DNA of 64,000 nucleotides from Rhizomicrobium palustre (GCF_011761565.1 NZ_JAASRM010000001.1:3348139-3412138), one strand, 5' to 3'. Counted from the stretch's first letter, positions 18,231 through 27,972 are shown. Notes: generated from the letters alone by a model not told the origin. Numbers and translations: made by a program.

Positions 18231-18298
18231 GTTTTTAATGGCGGAAGCCCCGCCAAAAACGGCGAAACCGCCGAATGAAAAACAACTGGGAGGGCATC

Positions 18299-21200
18299 GT
18301 GAATAAATTCGAACAATTCAGAACAGTGCTGCTATGCGGCGCATCACTTGTGGCTGTTGGCGTGTTGTCTGGTGCCGCCTTGGCGCAGGAACAGCCGATG
18401 GAAACGGTCACGGTGACCGGCATCCGCGCCAGCTTGCAATCGGCACAGGCAATCAAGCAGAAATCTGATCAGGTGGTGGACTCCATCACCGCTGTGGATA
18501 TTGGCGCGTTGCCTGACCGCTCCGTGGCCGAAGCGCTGCAGCGCGTGCCGGGCGTTCAGCTCACCCGCACCGACGCTTTGCGCGATCCGGTTCGCTACGG
18601 CGGCACCGGTAACGGCGTCTTTATTCGCGGCCTGTCGTGGGTTTCGTCGCTGACCAATGGTCGTGACACCTTCTCGGCCTCCAACGGCCGCACGCTTTCC
18701 TTCGCCGATATCTCCGCCAACCTGATGGCTGGCGTTGACGTTTATAAGAACCCGACCGCCAAGATGATCGAAGGCGGTATCGGCGGCACCGTCGACCTTC
18801 GCACCCGCAAGCCGTTTGACGCAGATGGCCGTGTGATCGCGGCGTCGGCCGATGTCACCTATGGCGCGCTGGTTGATGCGGCCACGCCCTCCGTCAACGT
18901 GCTCGTCAGCGATCGCTGGGACACGAAGATCGGTGAATTCGGTGCGCTGTTCTCGGCCGACTATCAGGTCCAAAAGAACCGCACCTCGAGCATCTACACC
19001 CAGCGTTACGACGTCAAAGTTCCAGTCGGCACTGGTTCGGGCTATTTGCCGGACAGCACGATTGGCTGGCGTACCATCGACTGGACCCAGGCGCGCACCG
19101 CGTTCGATCTCTCGCTGCAGTATCGCCCCAACGAAAAGCTCGAATTCACCCTGACCGGTATCTATTCGAAGGCCGAGCCGCATGAAGGCGAATATGCGGC
19201 GTCTTTGAACGTCGATTCCGATGCGGCCTATCTGCCGAACTACAAGTTTGCCAGCGATGGCACTTGGGTTGGCGGCACGATGGTCAATTCGCTGGCCGTG
19301 GGTAATGACACCCGCGTCGGCTCGCATCACAACACTAATGCCGACTATTCGCTGACGGCCAAGTACAACCCGACCGATGCGTTGGAAATCACCGCGGATC
19401 TGCAATATTCGGAATCCCGCGCCTATTTCCGCAGCATGGCCGTGTTTATGAACGTCATCAATAACCGCCGCACATCGAGCCATGCGGACTGGGACGGCAA
19501 CAACAAATACGTGATTTGGCCGTCTGCTCCGATCATCAGCCCGAAAGTTGATTTCTCGGGTGATGATCCGATGATCAGCTACACCAGCACCGAAGCCTCT
19601 GCTGTGCAGAACCCGAAGAACAACGTGTTCGGCGCGGCCATGGATCATGTCGAAAACAACTACGCCCATAACTGGGCAGGCCGTCTCGACGCGACCTATC
19701 GCTTCCAAGGCAAGGGGCTAGGCGGTTGGCTGCAGTCCGTCGAATTCGGCTATCGCCAGGAAAATAAGAACGCCATTACCCGCCAGACGGGCTGGAACTG
19801 GGATACGCTGAGCTATGAAGACTGGTTCGGCGGCCAGGATAACATGGCTGCCGCCGTCAAATATGCTGACGATGCCTCGATGACCAAGGATATGACCCTG
19901 CGCAATCTGGGCACGATCCTGGGCAACAACGTGCCGAGCGTCTGGCTGGTCAAGGCGTCGTCGCTCATGGGCGATACCCGCGATACCGCCAAGCTGCTTG
20001 CGACGGCCAAGGGCACGGGTGGCTGGACTCCCTATGCCAACCAGGTCGGCTGCCAGGGCGTCGATTACAAGTGCCAGAAGATCTACGAAAACAACGATCC
20101 CAAGGCCGATAACGTCAGCGGCGGCATCAATAAGCAGGCCGAAGTCACCTACGCCGGCTACTTCGTCGCCAACTTCGCCAATGACGGCTTCCTTGGATAT
20201 GATCTCCCGGTCGATGGTAACATCGGTCTGCGCGTGATTAAGACGGAAGTTTCCTACGGCGCTGGCTACACCTTCTATCCGGTCATCGCAGCATGCTGGG
20301 ATGGCGCGGCGCTGTGCGCCAGCAATGCGGCTGCGGCCAAGTTCGTCGGCAACATTTCGTCTGACGGAACCAAGGGCCTCGGCGGCAAGGCGATTACGTC
20401 CTCGCCGGGCACGCACAGCTACACCAATGTGCTGCCGAGCTTTAACTTCCGCGCGCATCTGTCGGATCAGTTGCAGGCCCGCGTGGCGTATTCACAGGCG
20501 ATGGTCCGCCCGGACTTCTCCTATACCCAGAACTACACCTCGCTGTCTTTCAACTGGGATTCCCAGCATGGCGGCATGTTCCGGGCAAACGATCCGTACA
20601 CGGCTGGCGGCGGCAACCCCAACCTGAAGCCGATGTCCGCGCAGCAATACGATGCAAGCCTGGAATATTACTTCTCGTCTACCGGCAGCTTGTCCTTCGC
20701 AATCTTCCACAAGACGCTGTCGAACTACTTCCTGACGGCGACTGCACCGGAAAGCTATGCGCCGAATCCGAATGGTGGTTCGGGCCCGAACTACATCTTC
20801 CAGACCACCCGCACCATGAATGGCGGCAAGGGTTCGGTTGAGGGCTTCGAATTTGCCTACCAGCAGTTCTTCGACGGGCTGCCGGGCTTCTGGGCAGGCT
20901 TCGGTCTGCAAGCCAACTACACCAAGATCTACAATCATGGTGGCGGCAATGCAGTTCAGAACGTCAACGAAGAAGCGCAGCGCAACAACCACCTCCAGGC
21001 AGGCCTGCCGATCGAAGGCATGTCGAACGACAGCGCGAACCTCGCTCTTCTGTATGCGAAATACGGCGTCGACTTCCGTCTCGCCTACAACTGGCGTTCG
21101 CGTTACCTGATGACCAGCTCTGCGGCGAACATCAATCAGCCGATCTGGTCGCGGAACTTCGGTCAGCTCGACTCATCGGTGTTCTATGATTTCCTGGATC

Positions 21201-21340
21201 ACTACAAAGTTGGTGTCCAGGCGACCAACCTGCTGAATACCACGACGGTCCTCGATGTCGGCTACACCGATTATCACCCGCGCTATGACTGGATCGACAC
21301 GGATCGCAAGATCTCGTTGATCTTCCGCGCCAACTGGTAA
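18299..21340 (+). CDS. TonB-dependent receptor, Xanthomonas/Caulobacter carbohydrate type
   Basis: About 1013 residues. A GTG at 18299 is chosen because GGGAGG lies 5 bp before it. An ATG 24 bp upstream (18275) has no ribosome-binding site and is the alternative. The signal peptide ends at GAALAQ; the plug starts METVTVTGIRASLQSAQAIKQKSDQVVDSITAVDIGALPD, hallmark of the large receptors associated with plant-polysaccharide uptake. The plug also contains RVPGVQLTR, IRGLSWV and EGGIGGTVDLRTRKPFD. The barrel ends in the aromatic residue of FRANW. Position between GH74 and GH35/GH31 genes points to xyloglucan oligosaccharide import. A strong terminator follows, so the GH35 gene may need its own promoter. 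Confidence 0.88.
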   Translation: MNKFEQFRTVLLCGASLVAVGVLSGAALAQEQPMETVTVTGIRASLQSAQAIKQKSDQVVDSITAVDIGALPDRSVAEALQRVPGVQLTRTDALRDPVRYGGTGNGVFIRGLSWVSSLTNGRDTFSASNGRTLSFADISANLMAGVDVYKNPTAKMIEGGIGGTVDLRTRKPFDADGRVIAASADVTYGALVDAATPSVNVLVSDRWDTKIGEFGALFSADYQVQKNRTSSIYTQRYDVKVPVGTGSGYLPDSTIGWRTIDWTQARTAFDLSLQYRPNEKLEFTLTGIYSKAEPHEGEYAASLNVDSDAAYLPNYKFASDGTWVGGTMVNSLAVGNDTRVGSHHNTNADYSLTAKYNPTDALEITADLQYSESRAYFRSMAVFMNVINNRRTSSHADWDGNNKYVIWPSAPIISPKVDFSGDDPMISYTSTEASAVQNPKNNVFGAAMDHVENNYAHNWAGRLDATYRFQGKGLGGWLQSVEFGYRQENKNAITRQTGWNWDTLSYEDWFGGQDNMAAAVKYADDASMTKDMTLRNLGTILGNNVPSVWLVKASSLMGDTRDTAKLLATAKGTGGWTPYANQVGCQGVDYKCQKIYENNDPKADNVSGGINKQAEVTYAGYFVANFANDGFLGYDLPVDGNIGLRVIKTEVSYGAGYTFYPVIAACWDGAALCASNAAAAKFVGNISSDGTKGLGGKAITSSPGTHSYTNVLPSFNFRAHLSDQLQARVAYSQAMVRPDFSYTQNYTSLSFNWDSQHGGMFRANDPYTAGGGNPNLKPMSAQQYDASLEYYFSSTGSLSFAIFHKTLSNYFLTATAPESYAPNPNGGSGPNYIFQTTRTMNGGKGSVEGFEFAYQQFFDGLPGFWAGFGLQANYTKIYNHGGGNAVQNVNEEAQRNNHLQAGLPIEGMSNDSANLALLYAKYGVDFRLAYNWRSRYLMTSSAANINQPIWSRNFGQLDSSVFYDFLDHYKVGVQATNLLNTTTVLDVGYTDYHPRYDWIDTDRKISLIFRANW

Positions 21341-21362
21341 TTCATCCCATTGGATGTCTTCG

Positions 21363-21392
21363 GCCCCCCGGTTAATACCCGGGGGGCTTTTT
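21363..21392 (+). terminator. Rho-independent terminator after the TonB receptor
   Basis: GCCCCCCGG, a short TTAATAC loop, CCGGGGGGC and five T residues, 22 bp after the receptor stop codon. The strong stem separates the receptor transcript from the GH35-GH31 pair. Confidence 0.9.
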
Positions 21393-21476
21393 CACGCGCA
21401 TATGTGATCTTCTCGAAGATTGCGAAGCTCAGCGAACCGCGCCAAACTCGCTGGTGCAATTCCCATAAGGTGCAGG

Positions 21477-23105
21477 ATGGCCGCCAAGAGAATCTCATTA
21501 TGTGCGGCTGCGCTGCTATGGGCGTGTCTTCTGCCCGCGGCCGCGAAGGATGTTCCCATTCCAGCCGTGGTTCAGGATCATGGCCGTTTCGCGCTGATGG
21601 TCGATGATGCGCCTTTTTTGATGCTTGGGGTCCAGGCCAACAACTCCTCGAATTATCCCGCCGTGCTGCCACAAGTGTGGCCTGCGCTTGACCAGCTTGG
21701 GGCCAACACGCTGGAAATGCCCATTGCCTGGGAGCAGATCGAGCCAGTGGAAGGCCGCTTCGATTTCTCGTTTTTGGATGCGCTGCTGAAGCAGGCGCGA
21801 GGTCACAAGAAACGCCTCGTGCTGTTGTGGTTCGGGGCCTATAAGAACACCGGACCGTCTTATGCCCCTCAATGGGTGCAGACCAATAGGGATCGTTTTC
21901 CGAAATTGATCGACGGGCAGGGCAAGCCCAATGGCGTGCTCTCGCCGCATAGCCCCGCGCTGATCGCTGCCGATAAGAAAGCTTTCATCGCCTTGATGAC
22001 GCATTTAAAGGCGGCGGACCCAGAGCGGACCGTCATCATGGTGCAGGTCGAAAACGAAACGGGCACCTATCGCTCGGTGCGTGATTATTCGCCGGCTGCG
22101 GAAAAGATTTTCGCCGGTCCTGTTCCGGATGTTCTGATCAAGGGGCTTGGCAAGCAGCAAGGCGATTGGAAAACCGTATTTGGCAAGGACGCGGACGAGT
22201 ACTTCCATGCTTGGGCCTTCGCCCATTATGTCGAGGAGGTCGCGCGGGCGGGGAAGGCGGTCTATCCCCTGCCGATGTATGTCAATGCGGCGCTGCGCGA
22301 TCCTGACCCAGAAAAGAAAGTAGACCCAATCAATTATTCATCGGGCGGGCCAACCTGGAACGTACTCGATATCTGGAAACTGGCGGCGCCATCAATTTTC
22401 ACGGCCGCGCCGGACATTTATGGTCACGGCTATGCTGATGCGATGGGCCAAATCCGCCAGTATACGCGTCCCAATAATCCCTTGATGATCGTGGAGATTG
22501 GTTCGTCGTCGGATTTTGCCCGCTTCTTTTATCCGGCTTTGGGGAATGGCGCGCTCGGCTTTGCGCCGTTCGGGTTCGACTTCACCGGCTATTCCAATTT
22601 CCCGCTTGGCGCCAAAAAGGTGGATGCGGCGTCCATCGCGCCCTTTGCGGCGAATTTCAAACTGGTTGGGCCGATGATGCGTGAATGGGCCAAGCTTGCC
22701 TTTGCGCATCCCACCTATGGCGTCGCTGAGCCCGACGATCATGCCGCGCAAACCATCGCGCTCGGCAAATGGCAGGCCAAGGTCGAATACCGGCTCTGGC
22801 AGTTCGGTTTTCCAGAATGGAAGGGGCTTTTCGAAACCGCGCCCGAGGGAACTGAAAATCCGAGCGGTGGCGTTTCGCTGATCCAACTCTCTTCGGATGA
22901 GTTACTGCTGATCGGGTTGCACGCCCGCGTCACCTTCAGCCTTGCTGCAAAAGACAGCAAAGAAATGGTCTATCAGCATGTGGAAGAGGGCCATTTCGAA
23001 AAAGGCAAATGGGTATTCGAGCGCGTCTGGAACGGCGATGAAACCGATTACGGCCTGAACCTCGCTCAGCCGCGCATCCTGCGCATCAAGCTTCAAGCGT
23101 ATTAA
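21477..23105 (+). CDS. GH35 beta-galactosidase (Bgl35A-like)
   Basis: 542 residues from the ATG at 21477 (AAGG upstream); an earlier in-frame ATG gives an implausible leader. Signal peptide about 1-23. The GH35 barrel carries the acid/base Glu194 in VQVENETG and a predicted nucleophile Glu340 in [14 protein letters not shown]. The arrangement of barrel plus a C-terminal DUF5597-like beta domain resembles the Cellvibrio japonicus xyloglucan galactosidase Bgl35A more than plant or human GH35. It should remove beta-1,2-galactose from xyloglucan oligosaccharides. It is followed after 16 bp by a GH31 alpha-xylosidase gene, and the two are probably cotranscribed. Confidence 0.87.
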   Translation: MAAKRISLCAAALLWACLLPAAAKDVPIPAVVQDHGRFALMVDDAPFLMLGVQANNSSNYPAVLPQVWPALDQLGANTLEMPIAWEQIEPVEGRFDFSFLDALLKQARGHKKRLVLLWFGAYKNTGPSYAPQWVQTNRDRFPKLIDGQGKPNGVLSPHSPALIAADKKAFIALMTHLKAADPERTVIMVQVENETGTYRSVRDYSPAAEKIFAGPVPDVLIKGLGKQQGDWKTVFGKDADEYFHAWAFAHYVEEVARAGKAVYPLPMYVNAALRDPDPEKKVDPINYSSGGPTWNVLDIWKLAAPSIFTAAPDIYGHGYADAMGQIRQYTRPNNPLMIVEIGSSSDFARFFYPALGNGALGFAPFGFDFTGYSNFPLGAKKVDAASIAPFAANFKLVGPMMREWAKLAFAHPTYGVAEPDDHAAQTIALGKWQAKVEYRLWQFGFPEWKGLFETAPEGTENPSGGVSLIQLSSDELLLIGLHARVTFSLAAKDSKEMVYQHVEEGHFEKGKWVFERVWNGDETDYGLNLAQPRILRIKLQAY

Positions 23106-23121
23106 AACAAGAAAGACAGGG

Positions 23122-26070
23122 ATGAACCTCATGCAGACCAGAAAAATCGCACTGATGGCCGCTGCAGTGGCCGCGCTGAGTGCGACCGCCTGCTCCAATT
23201 ATGCGTTGATGGGCTCCAAGCCCAAAGCTGAAGCGCCCGTAGCTGTGAATTGGCAGAAAACAGAAACGGGCGTGGTGGTCACGCCGAGTGAGGCGGGCGC
23301 CAAGAAGGTCACGCTGTCGGTGATGACCGACAGCATCATCCACGTCGTGGCGCAGGGTGCAGACACACTGGCGCCCAGCCAGAGCCTGATAGTGCGTGCG
23401 GCCCCGCAAAAGGTAGCCTTCGATGTTAATGCAGAGGGCGATGCGGTTGTTTTGAAAACTGCGAAAGTCTCCGCCGCGGTCTCGCTGAAGACCGGAAAAG
23501 TCGTTTTCCGCGATGCCAGCGGCAAGGTTGTGTTGGATGGCGTCAATGGCGGTCAGTTCACGCCGGTCAAGGTCGATGGCAAGGACTTCTTTGCGGTTCG
23601 TCAGGAATTCAATCGCGGCACGGATGAAGGCTTTTATGGCCTTGGCCAGCATCAGAACGGCCAGATGAATTACAACAGCGAAGATGTGATCCTCGCCCAG
23701 CACAATATGGATGTGGCGGTACCGTTCGTGGTGTCGACCAAGAACTATGGCGTGTTGTGGGATAATTATTCGATCACCCGCTTCGGGTATCCCGCCGAAT
23801 ATCCGGCGATCAATGCGCAGCTCAAGATTTACGATGCCTCGGGCAAGGAGGGTGGCTTCACTGCCCGCTATACCGACAAGGGCAAGTTGCTGGCCGAACG
23901 GGTGGAAGCCGATCCCAATTACCAGTTCATCGAAGACCAGAAGAATTTTCCGCCCGGCGTGATGCAGGAGCAGAAAGGGGCGGGCACTTCCAATCTGCCG
24001 CCAGCACCTCCGCAGACGCTCACTGTCACCTATGATGGCGCGATCGAGACCCAGAAGAGTGGCGTTCACAAATTCCGCTTCTATGTCTCCGGCTATTTCA
24101 AGCTATGGATCGACGGCAAGCTGGTGATGGATAGCTGGCGCCAGGGCTGGCAGGGCTGGTACCGTAACATCGATATTCCGATGACCGCCGGCAAGAAGGT
24201 CACCTTCAAGGCCGAGTGGAAGCCGGAAGGCGGTTATTTGCGCTTCCTGCATCTCGATCCGATGCCGCAGGACGAACGCCGCGAGCTGTCTCTGCATTCC
24301 GACGTCGCCAAGGCGATCGACTATTACTATGTCGCCGGATCGAACCTCGACGAAGTGATCGCCGGTTATCGTCATCTCACCGGCCCGGCGATCATGATGC
24401 CCGAATGGTCCTACGGCTTCTGGCAGAGTCGTCAGCGCTACGAAACACAGGACCAGCTCGTTGACGTCTTCAAGAAATATCGCGAACTGAAACTGCCGAT
24501 CGACGCGATCGTGCAGGACTGGCGCTATTGGAAGGATCCAGAGTGGGGCAGCCACGATTTCGATCCTAGTCGCTTCCCCAATCCTAAAAAGATGTTCGAC
24601 GATGTGCGTGCGATGCATGGCAATGTCATGCTGGTCATCTGGCCGAAATTCTATGAGGGCCTGGCGCACTTCAAGGAGTTTGACGACAAGGGCCTGATGT
24701 ACCGTTATGCGATCGAGCAGAAATATCTCGATTGGGTCGGTCCGGGCTACGTCTCGTCGAACTACGACGCCTATTCCAAGGAGGCACGCGACATCTATTG
24801 GGACCAAGTCCAGAAGAAGCTCGACAGCCTGGTCGCGCCCGATGCGTGGTGGATGGACAATGACGAGCCCGACATCCACTCCAACATGTCGATGGATGTG
24901 CAGATCAAGATGCGCGGGCCGACGGTGCTGGGGCCGGGGGCCGAGTTCTACAACACCTATCCCTTGGTGCATACTTGCGGTTTCTATGATCATTGGCAGT
25001 CGGCCCATCCGGATAAGCGCACTTTCATCCTGACGCGCTCGGGCTTTGCTGGTTTGCAGCGTTGCAATGGCGCGGTGTGGAGCGGCGATATCGCGGCGCG
25101 CTGGAGTGATATGCGTGAGCAGATTTCGGCTGGCGTGAACTTCTCGATGTCGGGAATTCCGAACTGGACCTTCGACATCGGCGGCTATTCACTGGAAAAC
25201 CGCTACATCACGATGGACGTCGGCAAGAAGCACATCGTTCCGACGCGGGCCGACAAGGCGGAATGGACGGAGCTTTATACCCGCTGGTATCAGTTCGGCG
25301 CTTTCGTGCCGGTGTTCCGCAGCCATGGTGAGGCCGTCAAACGCGAGACGTTCGAAATCGCCAAGCCGGGCAGCAAGGTTTTCAACATCCTCGCCGCCTA
25401 CGACAAGCTGCGTTATCGCCTGCTGCCGTACATCTACACTATCGCAGCTGATACCTATCACAAGGCGGGCACGATGATGCGCGGGCTGGTGATGGACTTC
25501 CCGAACGATCCCAAGGTGAAGAACATCGCTGACCAATATATGTTTGGTCCGTCGTTCCTGGTTGCGCCGGTCACCGAGCACAAGGCGACCTCGCGGTCGG
25601 TCTATCTACCGGCCGGCACTCGCTGGTACGACTTCTATAGCGGCACGGTGTATGAGGGCGGCCAGAGCATTACAGCGGCGGCGCCGCTCGACAAGATGCC
25701 GGTGTTCGTCAAGGAAGGCGCGATCGTGCCGACCGGCGTTGCCAAGCAGTACACCAGCGAAAAGCCGGACGCGCCGCTCACTCTCCTGGTCTATCCCGGC
25801 AAGAACGGTCGTTTCGATATCTATGAGGATGATGGCAAGACGCTGGGGTATCAGCGTGGCGCCTTCGCCCGCATTCCGGTGACGTGGGATGAGGCCTCTG
25901 GCACGCTCAGCATCGGCGCGCGTCAGGGCAGCTTCCCTGGCATGGTTGCCGGGCGCACCATTCATGTGCGCTGGATTTCCGGCCCATCGAAGAACGCGGC
26001 CAATTTCGCGGCTAAGCCAGAGGCAACCGTGACTTATGACGGCAAGGCGGTGACAGTGAAGCGGCCTTAA
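23122..26070 (+). CDS. GH31 alpha-xylosidase with N-terminally inserted PA14 domain (Xyl31A-like), putative lipoprotein
   Basis: 982 residues. The leader ends ALSATAC with Cys24 as possible lipidation site, though Thr at -2 is less typical. The GH31 barrel (about 425-800) holds predicted nucleophile Asp579 in AWWMDNDEPD and acid/base Asp656 in VWSGDIAARW. A PA14 domain (about 295-385) is inserted in the N-terminal beta-sandwich before the barrel, as in the C. japonicus xyloglucan alpha-xylosidase Xyl31A. Membrane anchoring would keep it in the periplasm, acting after the TonB receptor delivers oligosaccharides. An ATG nine bases downstream is an alternative start. Codon use looks slightly different from neighbours, with more GC-rich third positions in the second half. 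Confidence 0.9.
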   Translation: MNLMQTRKIALMAAAVAALSATACSNYALMGSKPKAEAPVAVNWQKTETGVVVTPSEAGAKKVTLSVMTDSIIHVVAQGADTLAPSQSLIVRAAPQKVAFDVNAEGDAVVLKTAKVSAAVSLKTGKVVFRDASGKVVLDGVNGGQFTPVKVDGKDFFAVRQEFNRGTDEGFYGLGQHQNGQMNYNSEDVILAQHNMDVAVPFVVSTKNYGVLWDNYSITRFGYPAEYPAINAQLKIYDASGKEGGFTARYTDKGKLLAERVEADPNYQFIEDQKNFPPGVMQEQKGAGTSNLPPAPPQTLTVTYDGAIETQKSGVHKFRFYVSGYFKLWIDGKLVMDSWRQGWQGWYRNIDIPMTAGKKVTFKAEWKPEGGYLRFLHLDPMPQDERRELSLHSDVAKAIDYYYVAGSNLDEVIAGYRHLTGPAIMMPEWSYGFWQSRQRYETQDQLVDVFKKYRELKLPIDAIVQDWRYWKDPEWGSHDFDPSRFPNPKKMFDDVRAMHGNVMLVIWPKFYEGLAHFKEFDDKGLMYRYAIEQKYLDWVGPGYVSSNYDAYSKEARDIYWDQVQKKLDSLVAPDAWWMDNDEPDIHSNMSMDVQIKMRGPTVLGPGAEFYNTYPLVHTCGFYDHWQSAHPDKRTFILTRSGFAGLQRCNGAVWSGDIAARWSDMREQISAGVNFSMSGIPNWTFDIGGYSLENRYITMDVGKKHIVPTRADKAEWTELYTRWYQFGAFVPVFRSHGEAVKRETFEIAKPGSKVFNILAAYDKLRYRLLPYIYTIAADTYHKAGTMMRGLVMDFPNDPKVKNIADQYMFGPSFLVAPVTEHKATSRSVYLPAGTRWYDFYSGTVYEGGQSITAAAPLDKMPVFVKEGAIVPTGVAKQYTSEKPDAPLTLLVYPGKNGRFDIYEDDGKTLGYQRGAFARIPVTWDEASGTLSIGARQGSFPGMVAGRTIHVRWISGPSKNAANFAAKPEATVTYDGKAVTVKRP

Positions 26071-26073
26071 AGC

Positions 26074-26868
26074 TTATTCCGCGGCGGGAACCAGCAATGG
26101 TTCCCGCTCGCCGTGGGATTGTCTTTGCGCGTTGACGATCAGCTCCATAGCTTCGTCGAGCATGACTTGCATGGCTTGCTGCGCGGTGGCGGGATCGTGC
26201 GCGATAATGGCGTCCGCCACCTTCTTGTGGTCGGCCACCGAGGCTTGACGCACGCCCTTGAGCTGATTGGTCATGCGGATGGAAATGCGTAAAGCCGTGT
26301 CGATCATATCGCAGAGCTGTTCGTAGAAGCGGTTGCCGCTCGCTTTCATCACCGCGACATGGAAGGCGATATCGGAGGTGAGGGGATCGTCATCGCCTTG
26401 TTCGGCGGCGGTCATGCGCGAGAGGGCGTGCAGAATAGGGGCAACTTCGCGCGCGCCCGCTGTTTGGGCGGCCGTCGCAGCGGCGAAGGGTTCCACCGCC
26501 ATGCGCATCTGGGTGAATTCGATCAAAAGAGAATAGGAGAGCTTGCGTTCCAACAGCCAGCGCAGCACGTCTGGATCGAAGAAATTCCAATTCTGTTCGG
26601 GCTGAACCCAGGTGCCGTGTCGGGGGCGGGCACTCAAGAGTCCTTTGGCCGTGAGCATCTTCACCGCTTCACGCAGCACGCTGCGGCTGACGCTGTACTT
26701 TTCGCAAAGCGAAGCCTCGATGGGGAAGGGGTTCTTCTCGGAATAATGCCCCGTGACAATAGCGATGCCGAGGTCTTCCATGATGCGGAAGGTGAGGTTA
26801 GAGCCCGCAAGTCCGCCCACAGGGCTCAGGCCGACGCTATTACCGATCCCATCTGAAGTTTTGCGCAT
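26074..26868 (-). CDS. GntR-family transcriptional regulator, FadR subfamily (FCD domain)
   Basis: 264 residues from an ATG six bases after a perfect GGGAGG; an upstream TTG in frame is not needed. The winged helix (about 28-95) contains FPIEASLCEKYSVSRSVLREAVKMLTAKGLLSARPRHGTWV, the FadR subgroup signature. The FCD effector-binding domain (about 110-245) has conserved metal-ligand-like residues (DIAFHVAVMKASGN and HKKVADAI). Such proteins respond to sugar acids or small carboxylates, or to fatty acyl groups. It ends 4 bp from the convergent GH31 gene and is a natural candidate for controlling the xyloglucan locus. The true effector is unknown. Confidence 0.88.
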   Translation of the reverse strand: MRKTSDGIGNSVGLSPVGGLAGSNLTFRIMEDLGIAIVTGHYSEKNPFPIEASLCEKYSVSRSVLREAVKMLTAKGLLSARPRHGTWVQPEQNWNFFDPDVLRWLLERKLSYSLLIEFTQMRMAVEPFAAATAAQTAGAREVAPILHALSRMTAAEQGDDDPLTSDIAFHVAVMKASGNRFYEQLCDMIDTALRISIRMTNQLKGVRQASVADHKKVADAIIAHDPATAQQAMQVMLDEAMELIVNAQRQSHGEREPLLVPAAE

Positions 26869-26923
26869 TGCCAACCTCCCGCAAGGTAGTGCGCCCGTAC
26901 GTGCGGTCGCATCAGTTTTATGG

Positions 26924-26937
26924 TGGTAACGCTACCA
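26924..26937. promoter_or_regulatory. Operator-like dyad TGGTAACGCTACCA
   Basis: TGGTA-ACGC-TACCA is a 14-bp dyad with one mismatched pair, 56 bp upstream of the FadR-type regulator start. It may be the regulator's own site. Its central CG is also compatible with a LacI-family protein. Its left nine bases recur in the GH74/receptor control region at 18009-18017. Confidence 0.5.
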
Positions 26938-26982
26938 TGCGTTCGATGGGGAGGCAATGCCGGGCTGCGGCAGTTTGGGCCG

Positions 26983-27972
26983 TTATCTGTTACCGGGGAG
27001 GGCACAGAGTGCGCCCCGTTTGAAAGCTGCGGCACAGTCCAGGGTTTCAAAGGGGGCGGTGGAATCGCCCAGGGGTATGAAGGCGACGAGCCCGCCGGGC
27101 TGCTCGTGGCATTGAAATTCCACCACATAGCGTTTTTGCGCATTTTCGCGGCCAATCAGCCGTGTGGTGCTATCGTCAGCGGTGCAAGCAATTTTCTTCT
27201 CCGCCATGGCGTCTCGGAAGGTCTTCAGGCTCACCGCCGGGGCACCGTTATCGGAGAGCTTGCAGGGCAGGCCGCGCGAAGCCGATTCGGCGCAAGTCTC
27301 GACATGGATCGGGATGTTCGCACCGGGCAGGCCTGCCACTGAGATATAGCCTTTGCCATCCTCGCAGGCATATTCGACGAATTCAGTGTGGTTGGCGCTG
27401 TTTTGGCCGATATAGCGATACTGCTTCAGGGTGCAGGTCTTACCTGTCTTGGAAAGAATATTGGCTGCGAATTTCTTCATGTCGGCACTGGCGGGCAGGC
27501 CGCAGACGGCAGTCGGTTTGCGTCCTGCTTTGATATCGGCCTGGCGTGTGGCATCCACCGAAAAGCAAGAGAACCCATAAGGCTTTTCCGGCTCCTGGGT
27601 GACCAGAAAATACCCCATTCCATTTGAGCAGCTCGCTTCATAGGTAATGGTGTCGACCTTCTTGCCGTTAATAGTGTCTGGCCCCTCGGCGGAGCGGATC
27701 GCGTCGGTCACTTCGCAATTCAGCGGCAAGGTCTTCACCAATGTGGCTACTGCGGCGCGGTCTTCGGCCAAGAGGCTTTCGAGTGTTTTGCCCTTCGCCT
27801 TATCTTCCTTGGTCAGGCGTTTGGCGCGATCGGCATAATCGGAAAGGGTATTGAACTGATCTTGGCTCATGGTTTGGCCCATATGGTTGTCGGACCCACC
27901 ACCCGCATAAACGGGTCGCGAAATTGCCAGCGCGGTCAGCACGGCCGCCACAACCAGATGCCCCAATTTCAT
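26983..27972 (-). CDS. Secreted 12-cysteine triple-repeat protein of unknown function
   Basis: 329 residues from an ATG with a GGGGAGG ribosome-binding site; a longer frame adds 47 residues without a signal peptide and is rejected. Sec signal about 1-23. After a charged helix-like stretch (35-80) come three imperfect repeats with four Cys each: 86/115/136/157, 180/203/227/237 and 263/288/313/323. Each has an acidic or aromatic residue run just before the second Cys (TYEASC, VEYACE, VEFQCH). The Cys pattern implies six disulphides. No known family was recognised. A LacI-like site lies 37 bp upstream of the ATG and shares an 11-base core with the GH74/TonB receptor control region, so coregulation with the xyloglucan genes is likely. 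Confidence 0.72.
   Translation of the reverse strand: MKLGHLVVAAVLTALAISRPVYAGGGSDNHMGQTMSQDQFNTLSDYADRAKRLTKEDKAKGKTLESLLAEDRAAVATLVKTLPLNCEVTDAIRSAEGPDTINGKKVDTITYEASCSNGMGYFLVTQEPEKPYGFSCFSVDATRQADIKAGRKPTAVCGLPASADMKKFAANILSKTGKTCTLKQYRYIGQNSANHTEFVEYACEDGKGYISVAGLPGANIPIHVETCAESASRGLPCKLSDNGAPAVSLKTFRDAMAEKKIACTADDSTTRLIGRENAQKRYVVEFQCHEQPGGLVAFIPLGDSTAPFETLDCAAAFKRGALCALPGNR

Larger units (their letters stand above)
17618..18298. other. Divergent control region between GH74 and TonB receptor genes
   Basis: About 680 bp without a convincing gene. It is more AT-rich than its flanks. It contains the operator-like pair at 17993-18017 and a 20-bp dyad at 18211-18230. Two short GC hairpins (18240-18254 and about 18260-18273) lie just before the receptor start. 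A 154-codon open frame on the minus strand has no ribosome-binding site and no protein-like composition. Confidence 0.5.
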
